A stretch of 64,000 nucleotides of DNA, taken from assembly GCA_045106985.1 (NCBI GenBank), contig JBGCFQ010000002.1, forward strand, positions 1-64,000, in the 5' to 3' direction. The DNA is from JAUIET01 sp045106985. Its GTDB lineage: Bacteria; Pseudomonadota; Gammaproteobacteria; Pseudomonadales; JAUIET01. Every line of letters starts with the position of its first letter. Position 1 is the first letter of the stretch. The translations under genes were made by a program, and so were the position numbers. The notes beneath the pieces were generated by a model. The model saw nothing but the letters and a program-made list of their open reading frames with translations, was not told the origin of the DNA and ran no database searches. Shown here in pieces: positions 26,319 to 35,694 of the stretch.

Positions 26319-27209
26319 TTAACTCTGGCCTGGCTGGCCGCGGTGTCGAAAAGAGACATCATAGATAGGGGCCTCATAATGTCGCAATGTATCGCTTATG
26401 CGATCGAACACCAATCGATAGTGATAAAATGGTACCTTGGGAAAAAGGTGGTGAATGGAATGATAGTTCTGCCATAGCCACAGCGCTGTTGTCATACGCC
26501 CAAAAACACCGTCGGAATGATAGGTTGAGGTGTTTGTATATCGCTCTTTGTTTTCATGAGGGTGATGCGGTAGCCAGGCAAACAAATAGACAGTAAGTAA
26601 AACACCTAAAACATTGGCGAGCACCGCTAAAAGGATGAACTCAGCGACATAACCGGCCGCAAGTAATCCAACGCGACTGCCTACTATCAGTGCAATTTCA
26701 CAAAGCAAAATCAGCTTGTCTTGTAACGAACTACTTGGCCACACAGCGCCTAGATACCACGAGTATTGTGCCTTTATAGCCCGAAGCCCGTGTGTCGCCG
26801 TTTTGAACCCCGGAGGACCTGCGTAAATCCAGTCAGGGTCGAGCTCGGGGTCATTGGTGCTGCGATGATGGGCAAAATGCTCGCGCTTATGAACCATGAA
26901 AGGAAATCCCAGCATGAATCCCGCCATAAAACCCAGTAGCCAATCTAGCCATGCAAACTGCGGATTGCGTCCCGACACATTTTGGTGAACGGCCTCATGC
27001 ATTGGCGTGTATATTGCGTAAACCAAGAGGGATACGATAGGTGTCGCGAGCCACAATGACAGAGAGCCATCAAGCGTAACTACTATCGTCGCTATGTATG
27101 CGATAAAAACCAGAACAGCAAGTACAACAGTCGGCCAGGCAACTGACCCTGAGTATGAGTTAGCAACATCAAGCGCGGCGCGATCAAGTGCTCTATTCGG
27201 ACTATTCAT
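26319..27209 (-). CDS. Fatty acid desaturase / hydroxylase family protein (HEAVH type)
   Basis: This is a second membrane di-iron protein of 296 residues, from a different branch than the one at 24227-25141. The histidine boxes are HEAVHQN (71-77), HKREHFAHH (107-115) and HSIHH (250-254), with an extra HHPHE segment before the last. This set also occurs in carotenoid hydroxylase/ketolase-like proteins. Long hydrophobic segments flank them. It precedes the AraC-type regulator by only a few bases, so the two are probably cotranscribed. AGGAGA lies twelve bases before the ATG. Confidence 0.85.
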   Translation of the reverse strand: MNSPNRALDRAALDVANSYSGSVAWPTVVLAVLVFIAYIATIVVTLDGSLSLWLATPIVSLLVYAIYTPMHEAVHQNVSGRNPQFAWLDWLLGFMAGFMLGFPFMVHKREHFAHHRSTNDPELDPDWIYAGPPGFKTATHGLRAIKAQYSWYLGAVWPSSSLQDKLILLCEIALIVGSRVGLLAAGYVAEFILLAVLANVLGVLLTVYLFAWLPHHPHENKERYTNTSTYHSDGVFGRMTTALWLWQNYHSIHHLFPKVPFYHYRLVFDRISDTLRHYEAPIYDVSFRHRGQPGQS

Positions 27210-27493
27210 TTTTATCTAAGTCTCCTAGGCGAAACGAAGTTTATTATTTCAGACCTGCTTATTGCATAAGTGTACCTTACCAGCCCGCCCCAAACCTCGT
27301 CCATTAATGACAATTTACCAGTCATTTAGCGACAGGTGTGAGATTTTGCAGTGCAGGCAAAATGCCGTTAGAGTGCACAGCAGGTGTTGTTGCAAAAAAG
27401 CTGCTAATAAGCAGTTTTCCATACTAGGCAGACGTAGCGTCTTAAGTAAATTAGCTACATAGCGCTTAAATAATAAATAAAGGCCGAAGTACT

Positions 27494-28888
27494 ATGAGAG
27501 TTACAAAAATACGTCAGAAGCTGCTACTGCTCGCGCTAACAGCTTTGATTTCAGTGGGTGCCAGCGCAGCGACGGATACCCAACGATTGTCTGAGGAGCT
27601 TCGCGAAGAGATGGCCTACGCGCTTGGCGTCCAAGCTTACATATATTCTTATCCTCTGGTTCATACCAATCTGTTCCGCTGGATGTGGCACGATGAAAAC
27701 TCACCTCGATACGTGGGTCCCGCGAATAAATTAAACCACTTTCGCGAGTTGATGAACGCCGAATCTACCGTTGCCGCCACACCTAACAACGACACTTTGT
27801 ATACCCTAGCTTTCCTTGATTTGACTGAATCACCCGTCGTCATAGAAGTTCCGGAAATGGGCGATCGTTACTACACCATTCAACTAGCCGACATGTACGC
27901 TAGCAACTTTGGAGCTCTCGGTACTAGAGCGACCAAGGCGAAAGCCGGTCGTTATCTTGTTGTGCCGCCGAACTGGAATGGCACGGTGCCCGCTGGTATA
28001 GAGGCTGTGCATAAGTCACCGACACCCTGGGTAATGGCGCTGCTGCGTATATTGGTTGATGGCAAAGAGGATTTGCCGGAAGTTAATGCTCTGCAAGATA
28101 GGTTCAAATTGCTGAGTCTTGCTGGCACGCCTTTGCCAGCCTATAGCAAGCCAATGCCCGATATAGCCATTGCCGATAAACCACTCGATGTTTGGCGAGT
28201 CATCAACCGAGCCTTAACGGCAAATCCTCCGGTGGCGCACCACGCAGACATCGTGCGCCAATTTAGATCTATTGGTGTCGGCGTGGGTTTAAGCCAGGAT
28301 TTAAGCTCTCTTGATGACGCAACAAAGAGAGGCTTAAAGCGTGCTGCCGATACCGCTCACGACATAGTTAAAACTCTGGCCGCCGATATTTCTACCAAGA
28401 ACGTAAACAACTGGGGCTATCCTGACCCTACTATCGGTCGATATGGCGATGACTTCGCGTATAGAGCGGCAGTGACATTGATGGGCTTAATGGCAAACGA
28501 TCCTGAAGAAGCCGTCTATATGTCGTCATACACAGATGCTAACGGTACCTTACTGGATGGAAAGAAACATTACACCCTGCACTTCGATGCAGATAATCTG
28601 CCACCGGCAGGCGCATTCTGGTCGAACACCATGTACGACTCCAAGACCTATGGTTTCAGCAATAACGTTCTAAATCGTTTTAGTATTGGCGACCGCACCG
28701 AACGCTTGAAGTACAACGACGATGGCTCTCTAGACATATTCATTGGGCCAAAGGCACTTAATGAATCAGAGATCAGTAACTGGCTACCAACGCCCGATGG
28801 CGAGTTTTATATGTTTCTGCGCTTGTACCTGCCAAACTCGAAGGTGTTGGATCAAACGTGGGCGCCACCAAAAGTCATGCCCAGGTAA
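27494..28888 (+). CDS. Secreted DUF1254/DUF1214 protein
   Basis: This 464-residue protein has a clear signal peptide (basic start, hydrophobic residues 8-22, cut after about ASA). The mature part carries a DUF1254 domain (AYIYSYPLVHTNLFRWM, then TPNNDTLYTLAFLDL and DRYYTIQLADMY) and a C-terminal DUF1214 region (LPPAGAFWSNTMYD, DGSLDIFIGP). Members are periplasmic and of unknown function. AAAGG lies upstream of the ATG. It begins a plus-strand run that continues with the second metallo-hydrolase, and is divergent from the desaturase at 27209. Confidence 0.88.
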   Translation: MRVTKIRQKLLLLALTALISVGASAATDTQRLSEELREEMAYALGVQAYIYSYPLVHTNLFRWMWHDENSPRYVGPANKLNHFRELMNAESTVAATPNNDTLYTLAFLDLTESPVVIEVPEMGDRYYTIQLADMYASNFGALGTRATKAKAGRYLVVPPNWNGTVPAGIEAVHKSPTPWVMALLRILVDGKEDLPEVNALQDRFKLLSLAGTPLPAYSKPMPDIAIADKPLDVWRVINRALTANPPVAHHADIVRQFRSIGVGVGLSQDLSSLDDATKRGLKRAADTAHDIVKTLAADISTKNVNNWGYPDPTIGRYGDDFAYRAAVTLMGLMANDPEEAVYMSSYTDANGTLLDGKKHYTLHFDADNLPPAGAFWSNTMYDSKTYGFSNNVLNRFSIGDRTERLKYNDDGSLDIFIGPKALNESEISNWLPTPDGEFYMFLRLYLPNSKVLDQTWAPPKVMPR

Positions 28889-28972
28889 GATACTTACCGA
28901 GAGCTGAGTTAAGCTGGCTAACAACACGCCAGACGCCAAGCAGGCAACACAGAAGAACGACATGGGCCACAA

Positions 28973-29935
28973 TTGAAAATACTACTATTAAAGACAGTCT
29001 CTTTCCTACTTCTGGCTGCCCTCGTGTTTGTAGTCGCATTGTTGCTAAAGGCTCATTGGGGCATAAGACAGGTAAATCCCGCATTGCCTACCTTAGAGAC
29101 GATTGAGGAGTTGCTTAGCATTTCCGAATCTTCCGAAGCTCTCTACACTGCCGTAGGACCGCGCCAAATTAGCTACATTCTAAACGCGTCCCAACCCCAT
29201 CCTGATAGAGACGCGATGACACACAGCAGCTTTTTGTTTGAATGGCAGGATGGCAAGAAATTTCTAATCGATCTAGCTATGGATGAAGCCGGGGCAGTTG
29301 AATTTGGAGAACTTTCTGAAACCATGTTTGGCTCTGAAAAAATAGAGTTTCATGGCACAGTGGCTGACTTACTCGGACCTCAAGCCGCGCAGGTAACCGG
29401 CGTTGCTTTCACTCATCTGCATCAGGACCACACCGGTGGTGCAGCGGCGCTGTGCGCCAAGTCTAACACTGTAGTTAATGTATTCCAGTCGCCATGGCAA
29501 TCCAACTGGAGTAACCATATTACAGAAATGGGCAGGAAGTTGCTCGATGGCGCAAGTTGCTTACAGTATAAAGAGCTGGAAACAGAGACCGTAAATACCA
29601 TACCCGGCTTTCCAGGTTTGCTGGCCATTAGTGCGGGTGGGCACACACCTGGCAGCACTGTGTATGTAGCACGAGTAAATGGAAAAACCTGGGTCTTCTC
29701 GGGTGACATCACCAACATAAAAGACGACATTCTAACGAACACACCTAAAGCCATTTGGTACAGCACGCTTATGGTGCCTGAGTCCCCTGCGCGACTGCAG
29801 CTGTTGCGCCAATGGCTAACCAAGCTTGACGAGGAAACAGATTATCACGTTGTGGTTTCGCATGATTTAGAAGCGCTAAGAAGCAGTGGCTTGCAGCGTT
29901 TTTCAAATGTGCCTGGAAAACCTGGCTTGCAATAA
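28973..29935 (+). CDS. Membrane-anchored metallo-beta-lactamase-fold hydrolase (second paralogue)
   Basis: This 320-residue protein has an N-terminal anchor (residues 5-27). Metal ligands are HLHQDHTGG (His148, His150, Asp152, His153), GHTPG (His224), GD (Asp245) and SHD (His297). The layout and the C-terminal HDLEALRSSGLQ parallel the protein at 23260-24174, but the core adds a central cysteine-containing loop. The start appears to be TTG with no strong ribosome binding site; no ATG in frame fits better. It follows the DUF1254 gene by 84 bases. Confidence 0.83.
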   Translation: MKILLLKTVSFLLLAALVFVVALLLKAHWGIRQVNPALPTLETIEELLSISESSEALYTAVGPRQISYILNASQPHPDRDAMTHSSFLFEWQDGKKFLIDLAMDEAGAVEFGELSETMFGSEKIEFHGTVADLLGPQAAQVTGVAFTHLHQDHTGGAAALCAKSNTVVNVFQSPWQSNWSNHITEMGRKLLDGASCLQYKELETETVNTIPGFPGLLAISAGGHTPGSTVYVARVNGKTWVFSGDITNIKDDILTNTPKAIWYSTLMVPESPARLQLLRQWLTKLDEETDYHVVVSHDLEALRSSGLQRFSNVPGKPGLQ

Positions 29936-29936
29936 G

Positions 29937-30578
29937 GTGAATCAAACTGTTAAAAAACGCTGGCATACAATACAGCATCACATGGCAACAGATGGCTCAC
30001 AAACAGATAGCACAAACACCCGCGACGCCCAGAAAATCACGATAAAGGAATACGGCACGCCTATTAGTCGGAAACAATTTCTTACATTGTTAGCCAACAA
30101 CAAGGACTTTCGTGCTTTCTTCAACACCATACTTGCCCAGATAAGCTATGAATCGTTTCGTTGGGAAACGCCACTGCTTTCCCGATACTCGCAACACGAA
30201 ATCTTTGAATGCGTAGTGCTAAATGCACCGGACTTAAAGCGCCCCGCAAACAAACTGCCATTTGCTGATTTGTTCAATCGCATGCAAGATCAGACAGTGG
30301 CATCGTTTCCTAATCTTGGTAACGATGCATTGATGATTCTGCCAAAGCCCTTAGATGAGGAAGCGAGTTACAGTCAGATCGGAGATTTTGTTCGACGCTC
30401 TCCACCCGAACAATGGCAGACGCTTTGGCAATTAGTTGGCAAGTCCGCTCTGGATCTAATCTCGGAAAATCCAATCTGGCTTAACACTGCGGGAGCAGGT
30501 GTGGCCTGGTTACATGTTAGGCTGGATCAACAACCAAAGTATTACGAGCATACTCCCTACAAACAGCATATGGCATAA
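29937..30578 (+). CDS. DUF6940-like cytosolic protein
   Basis: This protein of about 213 residues has no signal peptide or membrane segment. Conserved blocks are FRAFFNTILAQISYESFRWETPLL, a middle ASFPNLGNDALMILPKP, and the end WLNTAGAGVAWLHVRLDQQPKYYEHTPY, which I associate with DUF6940. The start is uncertain. The GTG at 29937 keeps a conserved-looking Trp, begins right after the upstream stop and is preferred; the ATG at 29982 is the next choice. Function is unknown. Confidence 0.7.
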   Translation: MNQTVKKRWHTIQHHMATDGSQTDSTNTRDAQKITIKEYGTPISRKQFLTLLANNKDFRAFFNTILAQISYESFRWETPLLSRYSQHEIFECVVLNAPDLKRPANKLPFADLFNRMQDQTVASFPNLGNDALMILPKPLDEEASYSQIGDFVRRSPPEQWQTLWQLVGKSALDLISENPIWLNTAGAGVAWLHVRLDQQPKYYEHTPYKQHMA

Positions 30579-30640
30579 CCAATAATTGGTTAAGGTAAAT
30601 TTAAGGCACGCAGGTAAAGACATACAAAGGAGAAGGAATC

Positions 30641-31039
30641 ATGAGCAAAGAAAATTTAAACAAGAACCCAATACATTTAGGCCTTGGAGCAAGCGCTTCA
30701 GTACAACCAGAGTTTACCGGCGCGATGGATTGGTACGAATCTTACGGAGCACGCAATGCGGCTGACGGCAAAGAAGGTCGCTTAGTTAGCATGCACACCT
30801 TTACCGAAGCTTGGGATACCTGGGAGATGCACCCGGTGGGCGCTGAGGTGGTTTTGTGTGTAGAAGGCAGGATGACCTTGCATCAAGAAAACCCGGATGG
30901 ATCTGTAAACACTGTTGAACTCAACGCCGGCGAGTACGCTATCAATGAGCCTGGTGTATGGCATACGGCGGATATAGAATTGAAAGCCAGTGCCGTTTTT
31001 ATTACAGCCGGCGAAGGCACAGAACTGAAACCACGTTGA
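30641..31039 (+). CDS. Cupin-domain protein
   Basis: This 132-residue protein is a small single-domain cupin. The beta-barrel motifs are visible as WEMHPVGAEVVLCVEGRMTLH and, later, YAINEPGVWHTADI, each with metal-type histidine and glutamate positions. The start is firm: GGAGAAGG lies seven bases upstream of the ATG. A small inverted repeat, aaccaat/attggtt, lies in the 62 bases before it. It could be an isomerase, dioxygenase or sugar-binding protein; neighbours do not decide. Confidence 0.82.
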   Translation: MSKENLNKNPIHLGLGASASVQPEFTGAMDWYESYGARNAADGKEGRLVSMHTFTEAWDTWEMHPVGAEVVLCVEGRMTLHQENPDGSVNTVELNAGEYAINEPGVWHTADIELKASAVFITAGEGTELKPR

Positions 31040-31049
31040 TCTTAACGTT

Positions 31050-31433
31050 ATGAAAATCGACAAAGCAACCCGCCAGTATTTGCGAGGAAAACCGGAAGCA
31101 GAATGCGATTTTCCTTTTGGACCAGACGTGGAAGTATATAAAGTGAAGGGGAAAATGTTCGCTACCCTGGGTTACGAAGACGGTCTTGCACGCATCAATT
31201 TGAAATGTGATCCGGGAGAAGCACTCATTTTACGAGACATGCTCGACTCGGTGCTGCCTGGTTACCATATGAATAAAAAACACTGGAATACAGTACTACT
31301 CGACGATAGCGTTCCGAGTAAGGAGGTCGAGCGTCAGATCGATAGATCCTATGCCCTAGTGGTCAAGAAGCTACCAAAGACCATTCGCAGCTCTCTCGAA
31401 TTACGCTTTGGCACAGCTGACTTGTATCGGTAG
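31050..31433 (+). CDS. MmcQ/YjbR family protein
   Basis: This 127-residue protein matches the YjbR-type DNA-binding-like fold: an N-terminal YLRGKPEAECDFPFGPDVEVYKVKGK-type stretch, LINLK-like INLKCDPGEALILRD, then YHMNKKHWNTV. Members are small cytosolic proteins of uncertain role, sometimes linked to DNA repair. The start follows the cupin stop by ten bases, so the two may be cotranscribed. Confidence 0.82.
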   Translation: MKIDKATRQYLRGKPEAECDFPFGPDVEVYKVKGKMFATLGYEDGLARINLKCDPGEALILRDMLDSVLPGYHMNKKHWNTVLLDDSVPSKEVERQIDRSYALVVKKLPKTIRSSLELRFGTADLYR

Positions 31434-31553
31434 ACAACTACCATGAGGTACAGCCTCGACAAAGCTCCAGGTACCGGTAAAAGTACTTCCAACTAGCTCT
31501 CATCTTCGCTAAGCTCCATTATCTCATCACTGTAAAAATCTGGAGAGACTTCC

Positions 31554-32000
31554 ATGTCAAACGACTCATCAAATGCGGTTTCGAATGTGAGAGAAGCAAA
31601 AGGCAGCTGTCTGTGCAGCGCGGTGCAATTCACGGTAAAAAAGATGGATCACGACGTAGGTGCCTGCCATTGCGAAATGTGCCGAAAATGGGGCGGTGGC
31701 CCGCTGCTGGCTGTCGACTGTGGGGACGAGGTAGAGTTTAAGAGTGGGCAGGCAATCTCAGTGTTTGACTCATCCGAATGGGCGGACCGAGGATTTTGCA
31801 ATGAATGTGGCACACACCTGTTCTGGCGCCTAAAACAAACTCAGCAGCACATTATGCCGGTTGGATTGTTTGAAGAAACGCAGGGATTGGTGCTTGATCA
31901 TGAGGTATTTATTGATGAAAAACCAAGCTTTTACTCTTTTGCGGAACAAACGAAAGCAATGACAGGAGAAGAAGTGTTTGCGATGTTTTCTGGAGAGTGA
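31554..32000 (+). CDS. GFA-family protein (glutathione-dependent formaldehyde-activating type)
   Basis: This 148-residue zinc protein has all the family cysteine signatures: GSCLCSAVQF near residue 17, CHCEMCRKWGGG near 38-49, and FCNECGTHLFW near 81-91. Family members bind structural and catalytic zinc; only some activate formaldehyde, so the substrate is open. GGAGAGA lies upstream of the ATG, supporting this start. It converges with topB, whose stop is 22 bases away. Confidence 0.87.
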   Translation: MSNDSSNAVSNVREAKGSCLCSAVQFTVKKMDHDVGACHCEMCRKWGGGPLLAVDCGDEVEFKSGQAISVFDSSEWADRGFCNECGTHLFWRLKQTQQHIMPVGLFEETQGLVLDHEVFIDEKPSFYSFAEQTKAMTGEEVFAMFSGE

Positions 32001-32022
32001 CAAATACAGAAAACGAAGCTGT

Positions 32023-34098
32023 TTAAGCCGCTCCTCCGCCTATTTTTCTTGTCTTTGGTTTTGCCGTTCTGGTCTTTTTGGCTTTGGCTTTTTCGGGGTT
32101 TGCTTTATCGCTTTTTGATTTTAACGTTGCCTTACCATTCCTGACATAAGAGCCAACGTAAGACTTTTTAGCACTGCTTTTTCTGCGTCCTTTATTAGCG
32201 CCCTTCCCGCTACCGGCGGCCTTCAGCCCCTGAAAAGAACCAACATCTGCTGTAGCCCCCATGCTAACCAGCGAGTCGAGCAAGGACTCCAATGGTTCCA
32301 TGAAACTGGCGTAACTTGCCTCTCGCTGACTAATCGCCTCGAGGTGCCTTTCCCATTGCGCCGTCATATCTGGCAAACTGGCCGAATCAGGCAAGCATTC
32401 GATAAGTGCCCTGCCCGCCTCTGTACTGATTATATTTTTGCCACTACGGTTGAGAAACTCACGTCGAAACAATAATTCGATAATACCTGCACGTGTTGCT
32501 TCGGTGCCTAAGCCATCAGTATCACGCAGAACTTTTCGTATATCCTGGTCTTTAACAAAACGACTAATGCCTGTCATTGCGGCCAGTAGTGACGCGTCGG
32601 TAAACGGCAGTGGTGGTTGAGTGAGTTTGTCGCGTACTTCTGCGTCTGTGCAATCAATCGGTTCTCCTTTCTTCAATGTCGGAATCGTCTGTTTGCTTAG
32701 TTCCGAAACATTTTTTTCGTCGCGTTTCGGAAATAAGTTCTTCCATCCCATCTCCAGGGATTTCCTGGAGCTCGCTGTAAACAAGCCACTCTGTATTCTC
32801 ACAGCAACTTTTACCTCAAGGTATATGTGCTGCGAGTAGAACTGAGCCAAATATTGCCGCGCAACCAATTCGTATATTTGTGCTTCAGCGCGGCTTAATT
32901 TAGAGGTATCAACTGCTTTAGCGGTAGGGATAATGGCGTGGTGCGCGCCCACTTTGGCATCGTTCCAGGCTCGACTTTTAATGCCCAAATCAACACCAGA
33001 CGTCGAATCTCTCAGATTTGAACAACTTTGACCAATAGCGCGAACAACGTCATGAGCCAAGGCTTTCTGCTCGGCGGGCAAATAGCGGCAATCCGACCTG
33101 GGGTAAGTCAGTAATTTATGCCTCTCATACAAGTCCTGGCAACTACTCAATACCTGCTGTGCCGACAAGCCAAAGCGCCGCGCCGCATCTATTTGTAATG
33201 CGGAAAGATTATAGGGAAGTGGTGCCGGTTCAGATTTTTTCTTGCTGCTGTAACTTTCAACCTTGCCAGTTTGACCACGAACACTGTGAGCTACCTTTTC
33301 CGCCAGCGGTTTGCTCAGCACGCGCCCGTCACTGTCTTGATATTGCTGGCAAGCTTCCCCAGGTTGCCACTTGGCTAGAAAAAACTGAGAGCCCTGAGAG
33401 CCACAACGACAGGAAATATTTGCCCATACCTCATAAAAAGGCACAGCAACAAAGTTCTCTATTTCGCGGTCGCGGCGCACAACCAAGCCCAAAACGGGCG
33501 TTTGTACACGACCAACTGACAACACTCCATTAAAACCCGCTCGCTGCCCCGCAAGCGTAAAGGCTCGGGTCATATTAATGCCGTACAACCAATCGGCGCG
33601 GCTGCGAGCTAGCGCGGATGTGGCCAATGGTATAAATTCACGATTACTTTTCAACTGACCGAGTGCGCGGCTAACGGCGGTAGGATTCATGTCATTGATA
33701 AGCAAGCGCAACACCGTTTGTTTTTTTGCAGTCGCTATACCGGAGTGATTTATTACTTCGTCTACCAATAGCTGCCCTTCGCGATCGGGATCACCGGCAT
33801 GAACGAGCTGGTCGGCCTGCTTAATCAGCTTGCGAAGCGCTGAGTATTGTTTGCGGGTGTTGCTTTTGGGGTTTAACTGCCATTTTGCTGGCACAATGGG
33901 TAAGTCAGCAGCGTTCCATTTTTTGAACGCTTCGTTGTACTGATGCGGTTCAGCTTGTTCCAACAGATGACCAATGCACCATGAAACAACATCGCCATTT
34001 GCCGCTGTAATAAAGCCGTCGCCTTTCTTTTGCGGCTTAGGCAGTACGTCCGCTATGGCACGACCAAGGCTGGGTTTCTCGGCGATGTAGAGTCTCAA
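32023..34098 (-). CDS. topB: DNA topoisomerase III
   Basis: This 691-residue type IA topoisomerase passes single strands to resolve linked DNA. It has the Toprim domain (MRLYIAEKPSLGRAIADVLP; HAGDPDREGQLLVDE), the active-site Tyr in LLTYPRSDCRYLP, and the DGLGTEATRAGIIELL box. The C-terminal 60 residues are extremely rich in Lys, Arg and Ser in place of zinc fingers, which suits DNA binding. The start is a TTG with GGAA seven bases upstream; MRLYIAEK is the standard family N-terminus. Confidence 0.94.
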   Translation of the reverse strand: MRLYIAEKPSLGRAIADVLPKPQKKGDGFITAANGDVVSWCIGHLLEQAEPHQYNEAFKKWNAADLPIVPAKWQLNPKSNTRKQYSALRKLIKQADQLVHAGDPDREGQLLVDEVINHSGIATAKKQTVLRLLINDMNPTAVSRALGQLKSNREFIPLATSALARSRADWLYGINMTRAFTLAGQRAGFNGVLSVGRVQTPVLGLVVRRDREIENFVAVPFYEVWANISCRCGSQGSQFFLAKWQPGEACQQYQDSDGRVLSKPLAEKVAHSVRGQTGKVESYSSKKKSEPAPLPYNLSALQIDAARRFGLSAQQVLSSCQDLYERHKLLTYPRSDCRYLPAEQKALAHDVVRAIGQSCSNLRDSTSGVDLGIKSRAWNDAKVGAHHAIIPTAKAVDTSKLSRAEAQIYELVARQYLAQFYSQHIYLEVKVAVRIQSGLFTASSRKSLEMGWKNLFPKRDEKNVSELSKQTIPTLKKGEPIDCTDAEVRDKLTQPPLPFTDASLLAAMTGISRFVKDQDIRKVLRDTDGLGTEATRAGIIELLFRREFLNRSGKNIISTEAGRALIECLPDSASLPDMTAQWERHLEAISQREASYASFMEPLESLLDSLVSMGATADVGSFQGLKAAGSGKGANKGRRKSSAKKSYVGSYVRNGKATLKSKSDKANPEKAKAKKTRTAKPKTRKIGGGAA

Positions 34099-34184
34099 AA
34101 GGATGTTCCAAACCCATATACTGTATATTTAAACAGTAGTTTAATACAGGCCAGCGCAGGCCGCAAGCCTTCACGCCATACGTT

Positions 34185-35561
34185 TCAAGTAAGGCGCTTC
34201 AGAATCAGCGGCAGGCCATCGGCGGGATTGGGCAAAGGTACCGTTGTGAACTTGTGGTTAGCCTTTGGAGAAAGCTCAAATTCATACTGGGTTAGAAACT
34301 GATGTAAGAACATTTTGCTGTTCATCAAGGCAAAGTGCATACCTATGCATTTATGTGCGCCGCCACCAAAACCAACGAAAGCGAAGCTATGATTCTTATA
34401 TTCGTTGCGCGGTGGCATCCAACGGTCTATTTCGAACTCTTGTGGGTTTGTCCAAGTCTTGTCAGAGCGCTGGTGCACAGACTGCGCCAAGAATATGATG
34501 GTATTGGCTGGAATGCGATAACCGCCCAACTCGCATTCACGTATGGTTCTTCGTTGTTGCAGTTGCACCGACGGGTGTAAGCGCAGCGCTTCCTTAATAG
34601 TGGCGTCGCAATCGCTCAGTTTGTCGAGGTCATCATAAGCTAATGCCGGTTTACCAATTGCCAACACTTCATCTCTTAGGCGTTGTTGCAGCACGGGATC
34701 TTTCGCTAAGTAATACATGATATGACTCAGTGCGCTGGTTGTGGTGTCATGCGCAGCAAACAACAAAAATGTCATATGACGAATAATGTCTTCATCACTA
34801 AAGTATTCGCCATTCTCATTCAGTTCGCGCGCGAAGTGGCTAAACGTATCGTGGCCATCACCAGCTCTTCGCTCTTCTATAAGGCTACCAAAAAACTCGT
34901 TTAAGTAGCGTTCGGCACGCTTACCTTTGCGATGCCGGGTAAATGGCCACTCTTTAGTGATAATGCCCATCATGCCTTCTGCAATATGAAGAAACGCAGT
35001 ATTAAGTTTTTGCGCGTCTTCGTTTAGCTCTCCCATGCCAACAAATATCTTGGCCGCCACATCTAACAGGTTTTGTTTTATATTTGGGGTAAAGTAAAAA
35101 TCCGGGTTGCTACCCCAACGCCCAATGGCTTCGTCAAACAATGGAGCCATATCGGCCATATAACCGCGCATCGCATCGTTCTTGAATGCCGTTTGCATCA
35201 TTCGACGTTGAAAACGATGCTCCTCAAAATCGCGTAACAGTAGGGCGCCTTTGTAAAACCGGCCGAGTGATTGTGCATAGCCCATCTCGGCCGAAAAATT
35301 CTTGTCTTTGTCGAGCAGTATTTGCTGGTATGCCTCATGCCCCATCACCAGCACACCTTTAAAGCCAGACAATTGGAACTTGCAGACCTCACCATACTTA
35401 GCCAGCTGTTTCTCTATCGTACCGTCCAAATCCTTAACCAGGCTAAAGGTTTGGCCAACAAGAGGTAGCCCAAAGTCGCCGGGGATGTGGTCCAGGTCGT
35501 GGTTGTCTTCGTGTAGCTTGTAATCAGCCTTCTCAGTGACAGACATTGCGGTGGTAGACAT
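34185..35561 (-). CDS. Cytochrome P450
   Basis: This 458-residue haem monooxygenase has the I-helix oxygen-binding motif AAHDTTTS (269-276), ExxR (Glu324-Arg327), a PPRNEY segment and the haem loop FGGGAHKCIG with Cys405. It has no signal or anchor, so it is soluble. The haem loop and HDTTT helix resemble the CYP120/CYP26 group that acts on terpenoid or retinoid-like lipids; this is inference. AGGAAAA precedes the ATG. It is divergent from a TetR-type gene with a near-perfect palindrome in the shared 133-base region, so regulation by that repressor is likely. Confidence 0.93.
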   Translation of the reverse strand: MSTTAMSVTEKADYKLHEDNHDLDHIPGDFGLPLVGQTFSLVKDLDGTIEKQLAKYGEVCKFQLSGFKGVLVMGHEAYQQILLDKDKNFSAEMGYAQSLGRFYKGALLLRDFEEHRFQRRMMQTAFKNDAMRGYMADMAPLFDEAIGRWGSNPDFYFTPNIKQNLLDVAAKIFVGMGELNEDAQKLNTAFLHIAEGMMGIITKEWPFTRHRKGKRAERYLNEFFGSLIEERRAGDGHDTFSHFARELNENGEYFSDEDIIRHMTFLLFAAHDTTTSALSHIMYYLAKDPVLQQRLRDEVLAIGKPALAYDDLDKLSDCDATIKEALRLHPSVQLQQRRTIRECELGGYRIPANTIIFLAQSVHQRSDKTWTNPQEFEIDRWMPPRNEYKNHSFAFVGFGGGAHKCIGMHFALMNSKMFLHQFLTQYEFELSPKANHKFTTVPLPNPADGLPLILKRLT

Positions 35562-35623
35562 AGACAGTTTTCCTGATGGTACTTAATGGAATTCCCAGTA
35601 TTGATAGTAGCTCAAGCAAAAAT

Positions 35624-35645
35624 ACATATCAAACGTTCGATATGT
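35624..35645. promoter_or_regulatory. Palindromic operator between P450 and TetR genes
   Basis: The 22-base sequence acatatcaaac|gttcgatatgt is an inverted repeat with one mismatched pair. It sits between the divergent P450 and TetR-type genes, about 63 bases from the P450 start and 50 from the regulator start. Size and symmetry fit binding of a TetR dimer that would repress both genes. Confidence 0.7.
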
Positions 35646-35694
35646 GGACGAGATTACACTATAATAAGGTCTACCGCCGAAACAGAGTTCTGAA

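Noticed and set aside
30577..30592. Short inverted repeat aaccaat/attggtt before the cupin gene
   Set aside because: It is only 7 bp per arm in AT-rich sequence and could be chance; noted within the cupin entry but not called as a site.
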